Shown here: piece by piece, positions 15,009 to 22,446 of the stretch
Layout of the letters: every line of letters starts with the position of its first letter
Numbering within the stretch: position 1 is the first letter of the stretch
Program-made: the position numbers and the translations under genes
Origin: a bacterium
Lineage (GTDB): Bacteria > Patescibacteriota > Minisyncoccia > Moranbacterales > UBA2206
DNA length: 25,917 nucleotides
Reading direction: 5' to 3'
Assembly (NCBI GenBank): GCA_021779205.1
Contig: JAJYBE010000006.1
Location: forward strand, 1 to 25,917
The notes under the pieces: generated by a model
The model's database searches: none
Told to the model about the DNA's origin: nothing
The model's input: the letters and a program-made list of their open reading frames with translations, nothing else

Positions 15009-15461
15009 ATGCTTAAAAAAATAAAACATCTTTTTGATATTCGTCGGCAAAAAAAGCAGTATTTATTTATTGTTTTGATTGCTTTTTTGTTTTCCTTTAG
15101 CGCGGCGAGATTATATTCTTTGAATTTTACAAAATATGTTTATATCGAAGGCTATCACATCCATCATTTTTATTTCGGTATGATTTGTCTTTCCTTGGGT
15201 GGTATTTTGGGGACATTGGAGGATGATTGTAAAAAAAAGAAATTGGCCAGTGCGCTTATAGGCATAGGATTGGGGCTTTTTGGGGACGAGATCGGGCTGC
15301 TTTTAAACTGCACTTCGGATGGAATGATATGTAATTATTATTTTCCCGGTTGGGATGATATTATTCTCACGATGGTGGCGATTATTATTTTTCTAATGGC
15401 AATTGCAGACAGCGAAATTGTTTGGTATGCTAAGCTAGTAGAAAAATTTTTTAAAAAATAA
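15009..15461 (+). CDS. membrane protein with HxHH and GDE motifs, unknown function
   Basis: This protein of about 150 residues has a basic N-terminus and four hydrophobic segments. Between TM1 and TM2 lies EGYHIHHFYFG, three His within four residues. A later segment reads GIGLGLFGDEIGLLLNCTSDG. Paired His and Asp/Glu near the membrane suggest metal binding, but this is inference. I recall related IHH…DE membrane proteins of unknown function in other phyla but cannot name a family. An in-frame ATG at 14973 would overlap the MazG gene by 17 nt and add 12 residues; neither start has an SD. It lies 11 nt before gatB. Confidence 0.68.
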   Translation: MLKKIKHLFDIRRQKKQYLFIVLIAFLFSFSAARLYSLNFTKYVYIEGYHIHHFYFGMICLSLGGILGTLEDDCKKKKLASALIGIGLGLFGDEIGLLLNCTSDGMICNYYFPGWDDIILTMVAIIIFLMAIADSEIVWYAKLVEKFFKK

Positions 15462-15472
15462 TCTTTCAGAAT

Positions 15473-16936
15473 ATGAAATACATTCCTGTTATTGGCATGG
15501 AAATCCATGTTGAGCTAAAAACTCAATCTAAGATGTTTTGCGCTTGTAAAAACGGCTTGGGTCTTGAGGTTGAGCCGAATGTTAATATTTGTCCGGTTTG
15601 CACCGCGCAACCCGGAACGTTACCGGTACCCAACATTAAGGCGATTGAGTTTGTGCAACTGGCCGGATTAGCTTTGAATTGTCGGTTAAATTTGAACAGT
15701 AAATTTGATCGCAAGAACTATTTTTATCCTGATATTCCAAAAGGTTATCAGATTTCGCAATATGATGAACCGTTTTGCGAGGCAGGGTATTTGGAAGTGA
15801 TGAATAAAAAAATTGGCGTAACCAGAATTCATTTGGAAGAGGATACGGGGAAATTGGTGCATCCGAAAGGCGCGAGTTATTCCCTGGTGGATTTTAATCG
15901 AGCTGGTGTGCCATTAATGGAATTGGTAACCGAACCGGATATTGAAACTGGCGAAGAAGCGCGTATATTTTGTCAAAAATTGCAACAAATTTGTCGTTAT
16001 CTTAAAATTTCTGACGCGGATATGGAAAGAGGACATATGCGTTGCGAGGTGAATCTTTCTTTATATAAACAGGGAGAAGAAAAATTGTCTGGCACAAAAG
16101 TGGAAGTAAAAAATATTAACTCATTTAAATTCGTGGAAAAAGCGATTGCCTATGAAATCAGTCGGCAAACTGAAATTCTGGAAAGAGGTGAAAATGTTAT
16201 CCAAGAGACGCGCGGTTGGGATGCAAATCGCAATGCGACAGTATCGCAACGCAAGAAAGAATCCGCTCATGATTATCGCTATTTTCCCGAGCCGGATATT
16301 CCACCGTTCCAGTTTGCGCCGGAATATGTGGAAAATTTGAAAAGAAAATTACCGGAATTGCCCGATCAAAAAGTAAAACGTTTTAAGGGAGAATATTCCT
16401 TGACTGATGATACGATCTCGGTTTTGACAACCAATCCGGCTCTTGCTGATTATTTTGAAGATGTGGTCAGTGAAATCAAGGAAAAAATTAGTTGCAAGGA
16501 GTTTTCCGTCACGTTGGAAAAATGCTTGGCACTTTCAGCAAACTATATGGTCGGTGAATTGCGAAAACATTTGATGATTGATGGGGGAGAAATTAAGGAT
16601 CTGAAAATTACTCCGGAGAATTATGCCGAATTGATTGCGATTATCGGAGAGGGAAAAATCAGTTCTTCCGGAGCGCAAACAGTTCTTGCGGAAATGTATG
16701 CAACGGGCGGAGACCCATCGCAAATTATTGAAGCGAAGAATTTGATCCAAGTTAATGATGCGGGAGAATTGGAAAAAATCGTGGATGTTGTGCTTGGTAA
16801 AAATGAGAAATCAATTGTTGATTATAAAGCGGGAAAAGAAAATGCTTTGAAATTCCTTATTGGTCAAGTAATGAAAGAGAGTCGAGGCAAAGCTAATCCG
16901 CAAATGGCGGAAAAATTGTTGCGTGAAAAAATATAA
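15473..16936 (+). CDS. gatB: aspartyl/glutamyl-tRNA amidotransferase subunit B
   Basis: This 487-residue GatB is the tRNA-binding and kinase/transamidase subunit that converts misacylated Glu-tRNA(Gln) and Asp-tRNA(Asn) together with GatA and GatC, which are not in this window. The N-terminus has GMEIHVELKTQSKMFCAC. Cysteines C23, C25, C40 and C43 form the usual zinc site (NICPVC). YFYPDIPKGYQISQ and HLEEDTGKL are core catalytic-domain motifs. The helical and YqeY-like tail ends about KANPQMAEKLL. The length is normal for the family. No SD is visible before the ATG. Confidence 0.97.
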   Translation: MKYIPVIGMEIHVELKTQSKMFCACKNGLGLEVEPNVNICPVCTAQPGTLPVPNIKAIEFVQLAGLALNCRLNLNSKFDRKNYFYPDIPKGYQISQYDEPFCEAGYLEVMNKKIGVTRIHLEEDTGKLVHPKGASYSLVDFNRAGVPLMELVTEPDIETGEEARIFCQKLQQICRYLKISDADMERGHMRCEVNLSLYKQGEEKLSGTKVEVKNINSFKFVEKAIAYEISRQTEILERGENVIQETRGWDANRNATVSQRKKESAHDYRYFPEPDIPPFQFAPEYVENLKRKLPELPDQKVKRFKGEYSLTDDTISVLTTNPALADYFEDVVSEIKEKISCKEFSVTLEKCLALSANYMVGELRKHLMIDGGEIKDLKITPENYAELIAIIGEGKISSSGAQTVLAEMYATGGDPSQIIEAKNLIQVNDAGELEKIVDVVLGKNEKSIVDYKAGKENALKFLIGQVMKESRGKANPQMAEKLLREKI

Positions 16937-16976
16937 TGACAGTTTTAATATTAACGATGAATGATTTGGGTGCGAA

Positions 16977-16995
16977 GGGTGTGAAATTTACACCT
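16977..16995 (+). terminator. hairpin downstream of gatB, terminator or RNA processing site
   Basis: GGTGTGA (16978-16984) pairs with TTACACC (16988-16994), including one G:U, around a 3-nt loop. No T run follows at once. A second, separate palindrome lies 20 nt further on. The stretch 16937-17108 carries no gene. It holds this hairpin, the palindrome and a promoter for the cyclophilin gene. Confidence 0.35.
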
Positions 16996-17014
16996 ATCCT
17001 TTGAAGAATATATT

Positions 17015-17028
17015 AACCAAATTTGGTT
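17015..17028. repeat. perfect 14-bp palindrome AACCAAATTTGGTT
   Basis: The palindrome is exact, lies in the gatB-cyclophilin gap and is followed by TTGTTT. It can be read as a terminator stem for gatB or as a dimeric repressor site just before the promoter at 17050-17078. The sequence does not decide. Confidence 0.45.
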
Positions 17029-17049
17029 TTGTTTGGTCAAGATAGTCTA

Positions 17050-17078
17050 TTGTTAAGTTTGTGAGTATTATGTATAAT
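17050..17078 (+). promoter_or_regulatory. putative promoter of the cyclophilin lipoprotein gene
   Basis: TTGTTA (17050-17055) and a perfect TATAAT (17073-17078) are separated by 17 nt. The -10 ends 30 nt before ATG 17109. No SD is seen. Confidence 0.5.
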
Positions 17079-17108
17079 TTTATTGTAACTTGATAATGTT
17101 ATAAAAAT

Positions 17109-17861
17109 ATGCGCATTAAAAAAAATAGTTCAATTGTCGGGTTGTTTTTTCTTTTGTTTTTTCTTTCGGCTTGCTCGGGCGACAATAATGCTTCAAATGG
17201 ATCGGGATTAAGCAATGGGCTTACTGTGAATAGTGCGAGTGGTGTTAATGCGAAATCAAATCAGAGTAGCTCGCCAAGCATAAACACAAATAATAATAAT
17301 AATTTATCAAGTAATAATAATATGGAATCAGCAATCAAAGCGCCAATAGTCAATCAAGAGTTGATTAAAAAATATCCTTTTGCGCTAATTAAAACCGATA
17401 TGGGTGATATTAAAGTTCAATTTTCCGGAGTGAATGCGCCATTGGCGGTTACTAATTTTTTGCAATTGGCAAGTGGCGGTTTTTATGCCGGAATAAAATT
17501 CCATAGAGTGATTAAGGGATTTATGATTCAAGCGGGAGATCCGCTTTCTAAAGATGAATCAATGAAGAGTCGCTGGGGAACAGGTGGTCCCGGCTATGAA
17601 TTTAAAAATGAAGTGACCGGAACGGAGAAATATAAACAAGGCATATTGGCAATGGCAAATGCCGGACCAAATACCAATGGAAGTCAATTTTTTATCGTAA
17701 CAGCGAGTCCTGAAGCACAATTGCCTCCGAGCTATACGATCTTTGGTCAAGTTGTTTCAGGAATGGATGTTGCATTAAAAATTGAAAGCGCAGCAACCAC
17801 ATCTTCCGATCGCCCAATTAATGATATCAATATTAAGGGAGTTGAACTTTTAGAGAAATAA
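17109..17861 (+). CDS. cyclophilin-type peptidyl-prolyl isomerase lipoprotein
   Basis: This 250-residue protein is exported. Residues 1-22 are a lipoprotein signal (basic start, hydrophobic core, lipobox LSAC with C22). A Ser/Asn-rich linker of about 55 residues follows, then a cyclophilin domain from about 90 to the end. Domain motifs are FHRVIKGFMIQAGDP (catalytic Arg), GPNTNGSQFFI and YTIFGQV. It would help fold secreted or surface proteins at the outer side of the cytoplasmic membrane by cis-trans isomerisation at proline. It has its own promoter-like sequence. Confidence 0.93.
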   Translation: MRIKKNSSIVGLFFLLFFLSACSGDNNASNGSGLSNGLTVNSASGVNAKSNQSSSPSINTNNNNNLSSNNNMESAIKAPIVNQELIKKYPFALIKTDMGDIKVQFSGVNAPLAVTNFLQLASGGFYAGIKFHRVIKGFMIQAGDPLSKDESMKSRWGTGGPGYEFKNEVTGTEKYKQGILAMANAGPNTNGSQFFIVTASPEAQLPPSYTIFGQVVSGMDVALKIESAATTSSDRPINDINIKGVELLEK

Positions 17862-17929
17862 TTTTATCTTGTTTAATGGCTTAAAAATTTTAGAATGTGC
17901 CATAATTAAAAAAGCCGATTTGTTTTTTT

Positions 17930-18565
17930 ATGCCAAATTTGAAAACTAAAATTATCATTTTCGATTTCGATGGAACAATTGCTGATTCTTTTTTGACGCT
18001 GGTTGAAATAGTGAATGAGCTTGGAAAAACGGAGGGCATTGGTGTTTTTTCCGCCGATCAAATTAAAAAAGCGAGAGATTTGCCAATGCGGGAAATTATT
18101 TTTCAATTAAAAATCTCCAAATGGAAATTATTTTTTTTAGCAAGAAAGATTCAAAAAAAATTTGCGCAAAAAATTTCTCAAGTCGGCCCAGTTGCGGAAA
18201 TAATTCCAACTTTGCAAGAATTGAAAAAAAGCGGTTTTATTTTAGGCGTTTTAAGCTCTACGCGAAAGGAAATATTGGAGCAATTTATGCGAAATAATAA
18301 AATTGATGTTTTTACTTTTATTCATAGTGAAAGAAATCTATTTGGCAAAGCGAAGATTCTAAAGAAAATATTGAACGAATATCATTTTGATCCGAGTGAA
18401 GCTGTATATGTCGGGGATGAGAGTCGTGATATTGATGCGTCCAGAGAAGCGAATGTGCGAGTTGCCGCTGTAAGTTGGGGCTTTAATTCAAGAAAAATGC
18501 TGGAAAAAAATCGCCCGGATTATTTATTCGATACCCCGGAAGAATTGTTAGCGTTAAAGATTTAA
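17930..18565 (+). CDS. HAD-superfamily phosphatase (phosphoglycolate-phosphatase-like)
   Basis: This 211-residue HAD hydrolase has motif I IIFDFDGTIADS with nucleophile D12 and acid/base D14, motif II as LSSTRK, a Lys of motif III near GKAKILKK, and motif IV VGDESRDIDA. A helical cap lies between motif I and about residue 85. It belongs to the Gph/PpaX-like group that dephosphorylates small phosphate esters. The substrate cannot be told from sequence. The RNase H gene follows 4 nt after the stop, so both are likely co-transcribed. Confidence 0.87.
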   Translation: MPNLKTKIIIFDFDGTIADSFLTLVEIVNELGKTEGIGVFSADQIKKARDLPMREIIFQLKISKWKLFFLARKIQKKFAQKISQVGPVAEIIPTLQELKKSGFILGVLSSTRKEILEQFMRNNKIDVFTFIHSERNLFGKAKILKKILNEYHFDPSEAVYVGDESRDIDASREANVRVAAVSWGFNSRKMLEKNRPDYLFDTPEELLALKI

Positions 18566-18569
18566 AAAT

Positions 18570-19007
18570 ATGGCAGAAACAGAAAAAATTAAAATGTTTA
18601 CTGATGGTGGATCGCGAGGCAATCCGGGGCCGGCAGGAATTGGTGTCTGGATTGAATCTTTAGGGAAAAAATACGGGGAATATATCGGAGAAAAAACCAA
18701 TAATGAAGCGGAATATGCTGCGCTTATTTATGGATTGATTAAGCTTAAGCAAATATTGGGGAAAGATAAGATAAAAAAATATGCCATTGAATGTTATTTG
18801 GATAGCGAGTTGGTTGTTCGCCAGCTTAATCATGAATATAAATTAAAAGAGGCGCATATTCAAAAAAGTTTTTTGGAAATTTGGAATTTGATGCTTGATT
18901 TTAGTGAAATTAAGTTCTATCATATACCTAGAGAAAAAAATGCAATTGCGGATGCTTTAGTTAATGAGGCGCTGGATGCACAGTTAAAACAAAAAAGTTT
19001 AATTTAG
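18570..19007 (+). CDS. ribonuclease HI-like protein
   Basis: This 145-residue enzyme of the RNase H fold cuts RNA in RNA-DNA hybrids. The four acidic metal ligands are visible as D12 (FTDGGSRGNPG), E48 (TNNEAEYAAL), D78 (YLDSEL) and D128 (NAIADALVNEAL). The TNNEAEY form and the absence of the basic handle region of E. coli RnhA place it in the short RnhA-like/YpdQ-type group. It lies 4 nt after the HAD gene and 11 nt before the adaptor gene. Confidence 0.9.
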   Translation: MAETEKIKMFTDGGSRGNPGPAGIGVWIESLGKKYGEYIGEKTNNEAEYAALIYGLIKLKQILGKDKIKKYAIECYLDSELVVRQLNHEYKLKEAHIQKSFLEIWNLMLDFSEIKFYHIPREKNAIADALVNEALDAQLKQKSLI

Positions 19008-19018
19008 AAAATATTTTT

Positions 19019-20035
19019 ATGACAAAAAAGAAAAAGTTTCTTTGGCTGGGGATGATCCTGATGTTTGTGTTTGGCGGAATTTATTATTTTTCTAAAAATA
19101 AAAAAAGCAAAGTTGAATATACGACGGAAAAAGTAGCGAGGCAAAATTTGGTGCAAACGGTTTCTGTTTCCGGAAAGATTACTTCACCCAATGAAATAGA
19201 TTTATCTTTTAAGACAACGGGAACACTGAAAGATGTTTTTGTTTCCGTTGGAGATGCGGTTAAAAAAAATCAGTTAGTGGCGCAGTTAGACTCTGGAGCG
19301 CTGGAGCAAAGCCTTAAACAAGCGCAAGCTGATTTGGAAACGCAAAAAGAAACTTTGGATAATATGAAAAGAAAGCGCAATGATTTCACATTGGATCAAC
19401 GTGATGCGCAAAGATCGGTGATTGATAAGTATGCAGCAATTATAGCGGAAATTAAAAAAAATATCGACGAAACAAAAATTTATTCCCCAATAGATGCTAC
19501 TATTGGAAAAAGAAATTTCGATCCCGGAGAAACGGAAATTGCCGGAACGACAGTGTTTTCACTTTTTCAAGGAACGGATTTGGAGATATCTGCCAATGTT
19601 CCGGAATCGGATATTATAAAAATAAAGCTTGGACAAAAAGCGGATTTATCCCTGGATGCTTTTCCAAGCGAAGATAAATTATCTGCCAAGGTTTCCGAAA
19701 TAGATCCGGCCTCAACAGTTATTCAGGATGTGGTTTATTATGGAATTAAGTTGAGTTTGGATAATCAAGATCCGCGCTTGAAAGATGGAATGAGCACGGA
19801 TATTGATGTGCATACGGCAGAACAACAAAATGTTCTGGTTATTCCGGCGCGAGCAGTGGAAACTTCCGGTATAGATAAATCCGTTCAGGTTTTAAAATCA
19901 TATAATTCAGACGGATCGGCAAACATTGAAAAAAGAAAAATAGAAACAGGATTGGAAGGAGATGGCAGTCTTGTTGAGGTGAAAAGTGGATTAAATGAAG
20001 GAGACGAGGTTATTACATTTACAAAAAATAATTAG
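19019..20035 (+). CDS. MacA/HlyD-family periplasmic-adaptor-like subunit
   Basis: This 338-residue protein has an N-terminal membrane anchor at about 8-25, two lipoyl half-motifs (near KDVFVSVGDAVKK at about 73-85 and near 155-185), a short coiled-coil hairpin of about 60 residues between them, and beta-barrel and membrane-proximal domains to the end (VLVIPARAVE, GLNEGDEVI). It is the adaptor for a MacB-type ABC exporter. The short hairpin fits a cell without a TolC-type outer membrane, as in YknX of Firmicutes. The ATPase and permeases lie 420 nt downstream, beyond a reverse-strand gene and a terminator. Confidence 0.87.
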   Translation: MTKKKKFLWLGMILMFVFGGIYYFSKNKKSKVEYTTEKVARQNLVQTVSVSGKITSPNEIDLSFKTTGTLKDVFVSVGDAVKKNQLVAQLDSGALEQSLKQAQADLETQKETLDNMKRKRNDFTLDQRDAQRSVIDKYAAIIAEIKKNIDETKIYSPIDATIGKRNFDPGETEIAGTTVFSLFQGTDLEISANVPESDIIKIKLGQKADLSLDAFPSEDKLSAKVSEIDPASTVIQDVVYYGIKLSLDNQDPRLKDGMSTDIDVHTAEQQNVLVIPARAVETSGIDKSVQVLKSYNSDGSANIEKRKIETGLEGDGSLVEVKSGLNEGDEVITFTKNN

Positions 20036-20047
20036 GCATTTTTGAGC

Positions 20048-20091
20048 AAAAAAACAGACGTATTTTGCAGATAGTTTATTTGCAAAATACG
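20048..20091. terminator. bidirectional terminator between the adaptor gene and the Cys-rich gene
   Basis: An 11-bp perfect stem, CGTATTTTGCA (20059-20069) with TGCAAAATACG (20081-20091), encloses an 11-nt loop. On the minus strand seven Ts follow (20054-20048), making a good terminator for the Cys-rich gene. On the plus strand CCTTTT follows, a weaker stop for the adaptor gene. Confidence 0.78.
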
Positions 20092-20099
20092 CCTTTTGT

Positions 20100-20378
20100 T
20101 CAGTCGAATATGCGAATCGCGTCCGACCGATATGAAAGTCGTGGCTGAAATTCTCCGCAGCCGTTTATTTTTTGTTCGCTCTTGTTCGAGCATTTTTTGC
20201 CGGATTTTTCGCAACAATCGCAAACAGCCGGTATGAAATAAATACAATTGTCTTTTTTTGGTCGCAGGGGATAAAGCCCTCCGCAAAGGTTATCCCATCT
20301 GGGAAAAACGCGAGGACGAAGACACTCACTGCAAATTGTTGGTAATAAATTTAAAACTGAAATTTGCTCTCTTATCAT
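20100..20378 (-). CDS. small cysteine-rich protein, unknown
   Basis: This 92-residue protein has nine cysteines at 16, 19, 32, 45, 53, 55, 56, 63 and 74 (CSEC, CDCC), no signal peptide and no membrane segment. The pattern suggests metal (zinc or Fe-S) binding, but I recognise no family. The start is firm: AAGGAGG lies four bases before ATG 20378, the best SD in the window. A TTGACA/TATATT promoter lies upstream and a strong terminator follows. A longer open frame to 20495 is rejected because it crosses the promoter and the start of the next gene. It sits in reverse between the adaptor and ATPase genes of a MacAB-like system. Confidence 0.68.
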   Translation of the reverse strand: MIREQISVLNLLPTICSECLRPRVFPRWDNLCGGLYPLRPKKDNCIYFIPAVCDCCEKSGKKCSNKSEQKINGCGEFQPRLSYRSDAIRIFD

Positions 20379-20432
20379 AACGCCTCCTTTTTTATTTCTT
20401 GTGTTTATTTCAAAAAGAACTAACTTGCCGTA

Positions 20433-20461
20433 AATATAGTGTATAAAATTTTTTATGTCAA
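20433..20461 (-). promoter_or_regulatory. strong sigma70-like promoter for the Cys-rich gene
   Basis: On the minus strand a perfect TTGACA (20461-20456), a 17-nt spacer and TATATT (20438-20433) drive the Cys-rich gene, leaving a leader of about 50 nt. The -35 overlaps the first codons of the plus-strand ATPase gene (ATG 20455), so initiation at one could hinder the other. Confidence 0.7.
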
Positions 20462-21186
20462 ACCAAATGTTAATCAATGTTGAAAACTTATGCAAAACAT
20501 ATGCTAACGATGGAGTGGAAACTCAAGCATTGCGCAGTATTTCTTTTTCTGTTGAAAGAGGCGAGTTTATTTCCATTATGGGCCCAAGCGGATCGGGAAA
20601 ATCGACATTGATGCAAATTTTGGGTTTTTTGGATCGAGCCAGTGAAGGAAAGTATTTTTTTGAAGGGTTGGATATTTCCGGATTCCTGGATGATCAGTTG
20701 GCGGAAATTCGCAACAAAAAAATCGGTTTTATTTTTCAATCTTTTAACTTACTTTCTCGCACAACTGTTTTTGAAAATGTTGAATTACCACTTTTATATA
20801 GCAATAAATATTTGAAAAATAATCAAGAGCGGGTAAATTCCGCTTTGCATGCTGTTGGAATGGAGCATCGTTTAGGCTATTTTTCCAATCAATTGTCCGG
20901 AGGTGAAAAGCAGCGAGTGGCAATTGCACGAGCGCTGGTTAATGATCCGGAAGTTATCTTTGCTGATGAACCGACCGGCAATTTGGATTCTAAATCGGGG
21001 CTGCAAGTAATGAGAATTTTACAAAAATTGAATGATGCGGGGCACACTGTAATTTTGGTAACGCATGAAACTTATACGGCACAACATGCCAAAAGAATTT
21101 TATATATGAAAGACGGAGCGATTATTGCTGATGATTTGGTTAAGGATAGAAAAATAGCTGAAAGCGAAGATGAGCTTTTGAAATAA
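20455..21186 (+). CDS. MacB/LolD-type ABC exporter ATPase
   Basis: This 243-residue ATPase of the MacB/LolD/FtsE group has Walker A GPSGSGKST at 43-51, a Q-loop in FIFQSFNLLSR, the signature LSGGEKQRV, Walker B VIFADEP with GNLDSKSG, and the H-loop in LVTHE. It powers a mechanotransmission-type exporter with the two FtsX-fold permeases that follow 4 nt after its stop. Together with the adaptor upstream it forms a YknXYZ/MacAB-like system for peptides, lipoproteins or toxic compounds (family knowledge; substrate unknown). The ATPase is a separate chain, unlike E. coli MacB, where it is fused to the permease. Confidence 0.93.
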   Translation: MSNQMLINVENLCKTYANDGVETQALRSISFSVERGEFISIMGPSGSGKSTLMQILGFLDRASEGKYFFEGLDISGFLDDQLAEIRNKKIGFIFQSFNLLSRTTVFENVELPLLYSNKYLKNNQERVNSALHAVGMEHRLGYFSNQLSGGEKQRVAIARALVNDPEVIFADEPTGNLDSKSGLQVMRILQKLNDAGHTVILVTHETYTAQHAKRILYMKDGAIIADDLVKDRKIAESEDELLK

Positions 21187-21190
21187 TAAA

Positions 21191-22432
21191 ATGATATTTA
21201 CCAATTCAATCAAAATAGCTTATAAAAATTTAATGGCGGTAAAATTCCGTTCATTTTTAACAATCCTGGGTATTATTATTGGAATTGCTTCTGTGATTGT
21301 TGTAATGGCGATTGGAGCTAGCGCTCAGAAACTAATTCTAGATCAAGTATCGGGAATCGGTTCTAATTTAATTGGAGTTTTACCGGGAGCTTCTGATCAA
21401 AAAGGACCGCCGGCTTCCGTATTGGGAGTGGTAACAACAACTTTAAAATACGCTGATTTAAAAGCTGTTTTAGAGAAAAGGAATGTGCCTAACGCGGTTG
21501 ACGCATCGGCCTATGTAACCGGATCGGCAACAGTAAAAAATAAAAACGGTTCCTTTCAGACCAGTTTTCAGGGCGTAACGGCTAGCTTAATAAATGTCGA
21601 GGATATAAAATTAAAAGAGGGTAGATTTTTTGCCAAAGAAAATGATACTAATATGGCGCGAACAGCAGTTTTGGGTTTTAATCGGGCAAATGATCTTTTT
21701 CCCAATGAAGATCCGATTGGCAAAACGATTTCGTTGAAAAATATCAGTTTAACCGTTATAGGCGTATTGGACGAAAGGGGGTCGGTGGGGTTTTCCAATA
21801 ATGATGATATGATTTTCGTTCCTTTGTTTACCGGACAAAAATTACTTTTGGGAATTGATTATTTGAATTTTATGCGAATTAAAATTGATGATAAAAATAA
21901 TATGGATAAAGCTGTTTCGGATATCGAAATAACTCTTCGCGAACAACACAAAATAAAAAGTGGCGCCAGCGATGATTTTTCCATCAGAAATAGCGCTCAG
22001 GCTCTTGATGTGCTTACGACGATAACAAATATTTTAAAATATTTTTTGGTGGCAGTAGCGGCAATTTCTTTGGTTGTCGGCGGTGTGGGAATTATGAATA
22101 TTATGCTGATTTCGGTTCATCAGCGTGTTCGCGAAGTGGGCTTGCGTAAAGCGATTGGTGCCAGAAATTCGCATATTATTTCTCAATTTTTAGTCGAGGC
22201 GATTTTTATTACATTAATCGGCGGAATTTTTGGTATAATTATGGGCATAGCAGTTTCTTTTTTAGCGGCGATAATTATCAATCAACTCGGCTATTCTTGG
22301 CAATTTATGATTACTGGAAGCGCAATAATTCTTGCTACATCGGTTTCTATTTTTATCGGATTGATTTTTGGAATTTATCCGGCACTTAAAGCCTCAAAAA
22401 TTTCTCCGATGGAAGCGTTGCGCTATGAATAA
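21191..22432 (+). CDS. MacB-type FtsX-fold permease, copy 1
   Basis: This 413-residue protein has the four-TM MacB layout: TM1 at about 20-42 (FLTILGIIIGIASVIVV), a large extracytoplasmic MacB_PCD domain to about 275, then TMs at about 280-305, 328-355 and 370-395. The cytoplasmic loop RVREVGLRKAIGAR and the ending ALKASKISPMEALRYE are diagnostic. It lies 4 nt after the ATPase stop and 14 nt before a second permease of the same plan. Confidence 0.92.
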   Translation: MIFTNSIKIAYKNLMAVKFRSFLTILGIIIGIASVIVVMAIGASAQKLILDQVSGIGSNLIGVLPGASDQKGPPASVLGVVTTTLKYADLKAVLEKRNVPNAVDASAYVTGSATVKNKNGSFQTSFQGVTASLINVEDIKLKEGRFFAKENDTNMARTAVLGFNRANDLFPNEDPIGKTISLKNISLTVIGVLDERGSVGFSNNDDMIFVPLFTGQKLLLGIDYLNFMRIKIDDKNNMDKAVSDIEITLREQHKIKSGASDDFSIRNSAQALDVLTTITNILKYFLVAVAAISLVVGGVGIMNIMLISVHQRVREVGLRKAIGARNSHIISQFLVEAIFITLIGGIFGIIMGIAVSFLAAIIINQLGYSWQFMITGSAIILATSVSIFIGLIFGIYPALKASKISPMEALRYE

Positions 22433-22446
22433 ATAATAAATTCATT

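Noticed and set aside
20032..20286. Another minus-strand open frame overlapping the Cys-rich gene
   Set aside because: It reads through the strong terminator stem and lacks a start signal; the SD-supported frame is preferred.
20379..20495. Longer start for the Cys-rich minus-strand protein
   Set aside because: The extension would cross the promoter and the first codons of the ATPase gene, while a perfect SD precedes ATG 20378.
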